Assembly: GCA_037447655.1 (NCBI GenBank)
Contig: JBBHKE010003252.1
Span: 47,501-81,057 of the forward strand
Origin: Zygnema cylindricum
Taxonomy: Eukaryota > Streptophyta > Zygnematophyceae > Zygnematales > Zygnemataceae
Direction: 5' to 3'
Length of the DNA: 33,557 nt
Position 1 is the stretch's first letter, and each line of letters starts with the position of its first letter. Under the pieces are notes generated by a model. The model saw nothing but the letters and a program-made list of their open reading frames with translations. It was not told the DNA's origin and did not search any database. This document shows, piece by piece, positions 29,938 to 33,557 of this stretch. Position numbers and translations under genes: made by a program.

Positions 29938-32489
29938 CTTTTCTGCGAGATATTTTTGTTAAGTTGAGGATTTTTCGGCTTATTTTTTCCGTCCCTAATC
30001 TAGTTTCTTCATCGAAAATATTTTAGGTTAATGTCGTAGGACGTATTACTAAATATTTTGCTTAATGTCATTTATTGTGTTTCGTTTCGAGTATCCTTGC
30101 ACCGATTTTTTTTTTAGTTTTTCGTTTCTTTTGTGTACCAGTAATGTCTGAAACAATTGATTTTTTTTGAACCGCAGGAAATTCTTAAACCGATTGATTC
30201 TAAATCTCGAGTTCGATCCTTTCGATGTCCAATAACAAACAAAATTTTGGATTCTTTCAATTTTTATGAATTGCTAATTGCCAATTATGATGGGACAATA
30301 AATACCAAGGCAGGTCCAAAGGTGTGGATTCACTATCTCGATTCCTCCGTTTGTTTTGTTAAGACTTTCAATATAGAGAGAAAAGGGTTTATGGACTTTG
30401 AAAAGATTTTCAATATAGAGAGAAAAGGGTCTATGGACTATGATTTTTTTTTCAATATAGAAAAAAAGGGTTTATGGACTATGTTTCGAATATTGAGAGA
30501 TAAAGTTTGTCTATGTGAACTTGAAAAGAATGGATTTGAGTCATTTTTCCTAATAACCAAAAGGTTTTTTCGGGCTTTTGTTAAGTTGACAAGTTGGGAA
30601 ACATGAATATATTGTGAAATAGTGCTTAGATTAGAAATTTACATCAATCCACCTACTACTAATACTACTGTAACTTTTGTGAATAGGTTCATATTTGTTT
30701 TAAAAATGTTTATCAAAAGTATACTAATACTAGTGTAACTTTTCTGAATAGGTTCATATTTGTTTTAACAATGTAAATCGAAAGTAAATTGGTAATATGT
30801 ATTCACAATGTTGATAACGTAAAACAAAAAATACTAATTTATACTAGAGCCCATTTGGGAGTTGGGGACAGGTGATAAAATAAAGTGTAGTTGATTTTCT
30901 TATTGTAAATAAAACAAAAATAAACATTCAACCAAATCAGTTTTCATAACTCTAACGGTGATATAACAGAGTAAAACTCATATTTTACTACAAAAATGAA
31001 ATTTGAAACAAAAACATATAATTAAAGTATGCCTCTTTTTTCTCGGAGGATGCCGCTTATTTCTTTTTTTGATGAATGCGATTCTAAATTTTGTGGTTCG
31101 AACATTTCCCCAATTTAAAAATTGAAACTGTTCTATGTTCTCAAGTCGAAAAAGAAGAAAAACAAAAACTACTACTATTACTAAAAATGATGGTTTCTTT
31201 AGCATGCAAAGCTTGCTTGAGCAAGATTTGAAACAACAACAAAAACATAAAATAAAAGAAATAAAAACGCATTTTCTTTTGTTTATTTTGTTCAATGTTT
31301 AGTTTTCTTATTTGCTTTGTCTATTTCTGCTCCTTCAAATTATTCTTTTCTTTTCTTATGTTTCTTTTGATTTTCGTTTATATCTTTTGATATTTTTTCA
31401 AAGATTCGCTTTCCTCTTATGTGCTCCTTCGTTTTTTCTTGATGTCTATTTTTCTTTTTTTCGTCTTTTTCCAAACAGACGGCTTTAAATATCACTCGAT
31501 TCATAAAAGAAGAACTAAACGTCACAAAAGACGACGCACTTATTGTAAAAATGGATATCGAGGGATCCGAATATCCAATATTGAATGGTAAGAAAAATAA
31601 AAACACCTTCTTGACTTGAATTAATGAAAGTTAAATCGTTTGGAAGGACATGGTTGGTGGGAGGGGAGGGAGGGGAGTGGAGGGAGGAAGAATAACAACA
31701 TGGTTGAAAGGACGGGAGGGGAAGGAGGGAGGGTTATCGAGAGAGGAAGAATAAAGGGAGGGCAAAGGGCAGGAGTTTGTGAAAGGGAAGAGGAGATGAG
31801 AGAAGAGAGGAAAGGAAAGATGAAAACTAAGAGAACAGGAAAAAAGTGTAAGTTGGAGGAGAGGTGAGAAGAGAAGAGTGCAAAGCAAAGAGATAGGATG
31901 TAGGAGAAGAGAGGACAGGGGAAAGATGAAAGAGAAATGTGGCGACAAAAGATGAAAAACGAAGGATAAATAGATGAAAGGAGATGAGAGGAGAAAGGAA
32001 GAAGCGAGAGGGATGGGAGAACGGGCGAAGCAAAAATTTGAGAAGTGAAGAGGAGAGGAGAGGAAAGGAAGGAAAGGGGGACGGGGAGGGAGACGAGGGA
32101 GAAGAGGGATGGTTGAGAAATACGGGAAAAGGCGGTATGAGAGAGAAGGAATGTAGAAAATAGTGAAGGAGAGAGGAGAAAAAGAGTCAGACTTAACTAT
32201 CTATCCTAACCGATGTTAACAAGTTATTGTTCATTGTTTCTTGTTTTGGTTGATAACACAAAATTTGTTTTTGCTTTTTTTAATTTTTTTTGTCCTTTAC
32301 CCAGCTTGGTTGGAAGATCCAACTATGTTCGATCTCATAGACGAATTATTTCTTGAACTCCATTACAACCACGAGTCTATGTATGGTTTTGGAGGATGGA
32401 ATCTTAAAAATCTCCCGACTAGGGAAGAAGCGAATAATATTTTTGTAAATTTACGGAAAAAAGGATTTTACGTGCATCCGTGGCCGTGA
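18070..32489 (+). CDS. Membrane-anchored FkbM-like (DUF7870-type) methyltransferase, about eleven exons
   Basis: Proposed exons: 18070-18098, 18360-18455, 19462-19666, 19772-19829, 20805-20830, 21941-22035, 28935-29104, 29588-29738, 30178-30348, 31479-31587, 32305-32489. The N-terminus is short and basic, then a hydrophobic stretch FMALGFISGIALFCAISVF (residues about 26-44) gives a type II signal anchor, suggesting the Golgi or endomembrane lumen. The SAM-binding part has IYLDLGGNRF (motif I) and VFEPF at the end of the second strand. KMDIEGSEYPIL is the FkbM hallmark KxDxEGxE. The C-terminus DELFLELHYN...GFYVHPWP closely resembles plant DUF7870 proteins. The substrate is unknown. Phases are consistent for exons 1-4 and for exons 6-11, but fail between exons 5 and 6, where an assembly gap lies. 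The length would be about 430 residues plus whatever is missing. Confidence 0.72.
18360..18455 (+). CDS. Methyltransferase exon 2 (signal anchor)
   Basis: The acceptor is tgttgctacag and the donor AATAAG|gtaggt. It encodes SAVDKSWIISSVKIRF and the membrane segment. An ATG at 18378 in another frame gives a 26-codon peptide, but that frame does not continue into exon 3. Confidence 0.65.
18456..19461. other. Intron between methyltransferase exons 2 and 3
   Basis: AT-rich, with one short inverted-repeat element at 18929-19130 and otherwise nothing recognised. Confidence 0.5.
18929..19130. mobile_element. Short inverted-repeat element (about 200 bp) in the intron
   Basis: The left end tacactgcccaccactatta pairs imperfectly with the right end taatagccgatgggcaggca. 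The subterminal aacactaat motifs resemble the MITE family upstream. A lone end of the same type is at 1241. Confidence 0.5.
19462..19666 (+). CDS. Methyltransferase exon 3 (stem region)
   Basis: The acceptor is tactgtgacag and the donor CAGCAA|gtaagt. It reads VFTSSPRDVKSESTLQEGEF through STKQLFTKREEAFWQQ. It begins by completing the AG left from exon 2 and ends in phase 0. A 50-bp tandem duplication repeats its donor at 19717. Confidence 0.7.
19657..19730 (+). repeat. 50-bp tandem duplication spanning a splice donor
   Basis: ttggcagcaagtaagt occurs at 19657 and 19707. The first is the exon 3 end and donor; the second copy is a decoy donor in the intron. Confidence 0.8.
19772..19829 (+). CDS. 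Methyltransferase exon 4
   Basis: The acceptor is atcttcatag. It reads ALENLRVYLGKKNIKKVDM and then T. The donor is either gtaggg at 19830 (phase 1) or a GC-type donor gcaagt at 19835 (phase 0). The choice depends on the next exon, which is uncertain. Confidence 0.55.
20199..20398. mobile_element. MITE of the TACACCGTGAATC family in a methyltransferase intron (200 bp)
   Basis: The ends are acaccgtgaatcactattag and gattcacggtgta. An internal aatgacgtggacgattgtgg resembles the gacgtgg block of the 4502 family. The TA at the left edge has decayed to GA. Confidence 0.65.
20805..20830 (+). CDS. Possible methyltransferase micro-exon
   Basis: 26 bases between ttacgttctag and CAG|gtaaat. With the phase-1 end of exon 4 it reads CDTVDSNSQ. 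With the GC donor it reads VTQWIVIL and could continue into an open stretch from 20941 that is cut by the N gap. Neither path joins exon 6 in phase without an additional exon. Confidence 0.3.
21048..21057. other. Assembly gap (10 Ns)
   Basis: Unsequenced bases, with a polypurine repeat a short distance downstream that could have caused the break. The true length is unknown. Confidence 0.98.
21091..21138. repeat. GGGAGA hexamer repeat with G-quadruplex potential
   Basis: A run of gggaga units gives about eight GGG triplets spaced by three bases on the plus strand, which is the sense strand of the methyltransferase gene. Confidence 0.9.
21670..21798. repeat. Polypurine tract, GGGAGGGAGG type
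   Basis: Nearly uninterrupted purines on the plus strand. The minus-strand open frame rich in Pro, Ser and Leu over it is an artefact of this composition. Confidence 0.85.
21941..22035 (+). CDS. Methyltransferase exon 6
   Basis: The acceptor is ttgtggattacag and the donor CTAAAG|gtaagg. It reads PDEKVGKRSEGCFEF to SGWENGLK and ends in phase 0, which fits exon 7. Its first two bases need one base from an unknown preceding exon. Confidence 0.6.
22338..22388. repeat. CT / CCCTCT microsatellite, left part
   Basis: ctctct units, then ccctct units ending in tccct, where the Copia element begins. The tract resumes at 28706 on the other side of the insertion. Confidence 0.9.
22384..22388. repeat. 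Target-site duplication tccct, left
   Basis: Repeated at 28706-28710. The target is itself a repeat of this sequence, so the duplication is less diagnostic than usual. Confidence 0.7.
22389..23501 (+). repeat. 5' LTR of the Copia element (1113 bp)
   Basis: Starts TGTTGTAATTTATAAATC and ends GTAGAACAACA. It is longer than the 3' LTR because of two small tandem duplications: the acttaccttaattagtgtta stretch near 22465-22535, and a 42-bp unit (gaatttgaagcatattggct...) at 23309-23392. The TATA box tatataa is at 23144-23150. Confidence 0.92.
23144..23150 (+). promoter_or_regulatory. Probable TATA box of the 5' LTR
   Basis: tatataa, conserved in the 3' LTR at 28375-28381. It lies about 300 bases before the Gag ATG. 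Confidence 0.5.
23443..24180 (+). pseudogene. Copia Gag with zinc knuckle, interrupted by stops
   Basis: The frame starts MSTSTTTRGSPPATVVVEQQ inside the LTR and crosses the primer site. The Gag core has IPIFNGQKYAYWAAM and LIRGLPSSMKG (UBN2-type). Asn/Gln-rich repeats (QFNQNRNQFNQ) precede the zinc knuckle CFYCSEKGHG-stop-RYC. Stops are at 23920 (TAG) and 24142 (TAA), the second inside the zinc knuckle. The reading frame is otherwise continuous with pol. Confidence 0.85.
23502..23512 (+). other. Primer-binding site GGTTATGGGCC
   Basis: Immediately follows the LTR end ACAACA. Complementary to the anticodon arm of initiator tRNA-Met, as in Drosophila copia, and unlike the TGGTATCAGAGC site of most plant copia elements. 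Confidence 0.8.
24181..27638 (+). pseudogene. Copia Pol: protease, integrase, reverse transcriptase, RNase H (broken)
   Basis: The protease has WIMDTGAFAHLC. The integrase zinc region has stops at 24781, 24790 and 24871 between its His and Cys pairs. The integrase core has IHSDV and RSDYGGEY, but the third catalytic acidic position (usually Glu after NGV) is Lys in NGVSKRLNKT. A frameshift follows near 25440-25500. The reverse transcriptase keeps YVDDLLL near 26555, but the motif A Asp is Phe (QQMFVKTAFLH). Further shifts lie near 25960 and 26500. RNase H ends with QSTMESEYMVAASALKELLW and ADMLTKALP. A 97-bp tandem duplication shifts the frame between the reverse transcriptase and RNase H. 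All parts are on the plus strand. Confidence 0.92.
26991..27184 (+). repeat. 97-bp tandem duplication in pol
   Basis: Two copies, 26991-27087 and 27088-27184, with two visible differences (cgcagc/agcagc, caagctt/caaactt). 97 is not a multiple of three, so the frame shifts. Confidence 0.92.
27654..27661 (+). other. Polypurine tract of the Copia element
   Basis: taggggag directly before the 3' LTR. Confidence 0.6.
27662..28705 (+). repeat. 3' LTR of the Copia element (1044 bp)
   Basis: Starts TGTTGTAATTTATAAATC and ends GTAGAACAACA. It includes the same Gag start ATG and about 20 codons as the 5' LTR, confirming that these belong to the LTR. Confidence 0.92.
28706..28912. repeat. CCCTCT / CCCTCG microsatellite, right part
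   Basis: Hexamer pyrimidine repeats, with ccctcg units between about 28725 and 28800 and ccctct before and after. A short unrelated piece at 28861-28888 splits it. The open frames over it on both strands are artefacts. Confidence 0.92.
28935..29104 (+). CDS. Methyltransferase exon 7
   Basis: The acceptor is tttcaaatccgcag and the donor ACCAG|gtggga. It reads AIPQPANCLVRGFPIEKL to YFLASHDLSLHT. It enters in phase 0 from exon 6 and leaves AG, completed by the T of exon 8. It lies 229 bases after the Copia element. Confidence 0.72.
29105..29587. other. Intron between methyltransferase exons 7 and 8
   Basis: Purine-rich at 29105-29290 (gggagagg types), then AT-rich. No other feature seen. Confidence 0.55.
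29588..29738 (+). CDS. Methyltransferase exon 8 (SAM motif I)
   Basis: The acceptor is gttttgcag and the donor GAGGAG|gtaagt. It reads KRKIYLDLGGNRFVTSF, then VFEPFNKFQIPEKHPIEE. It carries the glycine-rich SAM loop and the acidic residue after strand 2. Confidence 0.82.
29750..29937. repeat. T-rich tandem repeat ending in a poly-T run
   Basis: About four units of cttcttttctacatttttttggtttcgtaag type at 29750-29870, then a run of roughly 48 Ts at 29889-29937. The run length may be unreliable in the assembly. Confidence 0.85.
30178..30348 (+). CDS. Methyltransferase exon 9
   Basis: The acceptor is ttgaaccgcag. It reads EILKPIDSKSRVRSF, then YELLIANYDGTINTKAGPK. Two phase-0 donors are possible: AAAG|gtgtgg ending the exon at 30321, or CTCC|gtttgt at 30348. 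The second keeps VWIHYLDSS, which resembles the strand before the FkbM motif, so I prefer it slightly. The same frame stays open to 30606. Confidence 0.65.
30349..31478. other. Intron between methyltransferase exons 9 and 10
   Basis: Holds the 42-bp repeat and a duplicated stretch near 30655-30780 (actaatactactgtaactttt and gaataggttcatatttgttt occur twice). Otherwise AT-rich with nothing recognised. Confidence 0.5.
30366..30491 (+). repeat. 42-bp tandem repeat, three copies, in frame with exon 9
   Basis: tttcaatatagagagaaaag units begin at 30366, 30408 and 30450. In the exon 9 frame they encode a 14-residue repeat starting FNIERKG. Confidence 0.85.
31479..31587 (+). CDS. Methyltransferase exon 10 (FkbM motif)
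   Basis: The acceptor is ttccaaacag and the donor AATG|gtaaga. It reads TALNITRFIKEELNV and then ALIVKMDIEGSEYPILN, which contains the KMDIEGSE signature. It enters in phase 0 and exits in phase 1. Confidence 0.85.
31588..32304. other. Intron between methyltransferase exons 10 and 11, purine-rich
   Basis: Plus strand 31645-32180 is nearly all A and G (ggagaggagg types). The opposite-strand frames rich in Ser, Phe and Leu are compositional. Confidence 0.6.
32305..32489 (+). CDS. Methyltransferase exon 11 (last coding exon)
   Basis: The acceptor is cctttacccag. It reads AWLEDPTMFDLIDELFLELH through GGWNLKNLPTREEA to KKGFYVHPWP, with the stop TGA at 32487-32489. The DELFLELHYN block and the short aromatic C-terminus match the plant family end. 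Confidence 0.87.
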
Positions 32490-32521
32490 AAAAAGATCGA
32501 ACTTTCTTTTTTCTTTCTCAT

Positions 32522-32604
<83 letters not shown>

Positions 32605-33557
32605 CTCTCTCCCTCTCTGCCGCTCTCTCTCTCCCCCTTCCTGTCTCGCTCCTCTCTCTCTCCCCTCTCCCTCTCCCCCTCCCTCTCCCCCTCCCTCTCT
32701 CTCCCTCTCTTTCTTTCTCCCACTCTCTCTCTGTCTCTCCTCTTTCTTTTTTTTTTTGGGTCTTTGTTTCCCCTTTCTTTTCTTTCCTCATTTGTATTTT
32801 TTTTTTCTGAGTCCCAAAAAAATTGGCTATAAGCTATTTATTCACATTTTGGCTTTACCACTTTTGAAAAAGCTTGGAACGATTTCGGGTGGTGGGTATT
32901 TTCGCAATTATGTTCACATTAAAGCGGGTAACAAACCGGTGTAAAATTTCAAGTATTTTATTCCTTAATAGGATTCATTACGGTTGTAATTTATACTATT
33001 TACAGAGAAACGACAAAATACTTCCGGCTTTCTCGACTTCTATTTTGAGGTGGAGAAAATTGCCTGGTTTTGTGGAAGGTGGGAGGTGAATCCGGTCAAA
33101 TGCGAAAAAAAAAAAAAAAAAAAAAGGAAGCAGAAAGGTTTTCCAGTTATGTTTCTATAAATGACCGGATAAATTCTACATTCGAATGATCGTAAACTAT
33201 GTTTGTTCCATAATTAACAGCCTTTTTTTGATATATCTAGAATTTTTTGTTTTCTATTACTTCTCTCATTTTAGTTACTTAAGTGAACAAAAAAAAAAAA
33301 AAAAAGTTTTTGTGTCGTTTAGATGTTGCAGTAGTGTTTTGTTTTTTCAGTTAGGAACTCATAATGTGCTATAAAAGAAAGTTTATTAGAATTGACAATT
33401 TGAGTGGTTTCCTTTTCTTTCTCTTTTCTTTTATTTTTTCTCTTTTTTTTCTTTTTTATATAAATTCTGATGTAAATTTCAAGTAAAATTTGACCAAGTG
33501 TACCTAATCGTGGGCTGTTTTAATTTTTTAAATTCTAGAAAGTATTTCCCAAACTTT
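32490..33557. other. 3' untranslated and downstream region
   Basis: A CT microsatellite at 32521-32735 follows the stop within 35 bases. Poly-A runs occur at 33103-33125 and 33289-33305. No further gene recognised; the polyadenylation site is not clear. Confidence 0.5.
32521..32735. repeat. CT dinucleotide and CCCTCT microsatellite
   Basis: Almost pure (CT)n to about 32600, then mixed ccctct units. It lies in the expected 3' untranslated region of the methyltransferase gene. Confidence 0.95.

Noticed and set aside
30349-30606. Extension of exon 9 as normal coding sequence
   Set aside because: It would prevent joining to exon 10, which holds the hallmark motif; kept only as a possible retained intron.
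32451-32944. Long frames on both strands rich in Ser-Leu or Arg-Glu
   Set aside because: Translations of the CT microsatellite, not genes.

Overview
This is nuclear DNA from a green plant lineage. I see no bacterial gene organisation. Two host genes are recognisable only after splicing exons by eye: a histidinol dehydrogenase with a plastid-targeting-like N-terminus (minus strand, left edge) and a membrane-anchored FkbM-like/DUF7870-type methyltransferase (plus strand, right half). Both have plant-like protein patterns. Introns are long, purine/pyrimidine microsatellites are abundant, and a stretch of 10 Ns marks an assembly gap. A streptophyte alga or early land plant is my best guess; the genus cannot be read from the sequence.

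Layout. 1-4467: the 5' part of histidinol dehydrogenase on the minus strand (exon 1 at 4100-4262, exon 2 at 628-740, exon 3 at 83-135, running off the left edge). Its first intron holds a 757-bp hAT-type non-autonomous element with an 8-bp target duplication. 4468-11430: gene-free DNA built from nested inverted-repeat elements. These are a family of short elements with TA target sites and TACACCGTGAATCG-type ends, a 1.55-kb imperfect palindrome, and a 1.8-kb foldback element that received one of the short elements. 11595-15052: a complete minus-strand LTR retrotransposon that encodes only a Gag-like protein. 15196-15893: a remnant resembling the C-terminal part of a reverse-transcriptase protein, and one end of a short element. 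15894-18069: intergenic.

18070-32489: the methyltransferase gene, about eleven exons. Exons and splice phases agree from exon 1 to exon 4 and from exon 6 to the stop codon. Phase is lost between them, where the Ns lie, so coding sequence is probably missing from the assembly or misread there. A 6.3-kb Copia retrotransposon (22389-28705, TSD tccct) sits in the intron between exons 6 and 7, inside a CCCTCT microsatellite. Its two LTRs look very similar, but its gag-pol is broken by stops, frameshifts and catalytic substitutions.

The most notable result links the two LTR elements. Both have LTR ends TGTTGT...ACAACA, and both have GGTTATGGGCC immediately after the 5' LTR. That is the Drosophila copia type of primer-binding site, which pairs with the anticodon arm of initiator tRNA-Met rather than with its 3' end. 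In both, the Gag reading frame appears to begin inside the LTR and read through the primer site. The Gag-only element may therefore be a non-autonomous partner of the Copia lineage. No CRISPR, rRNA, tRNA or prokaryotic operon was seen.
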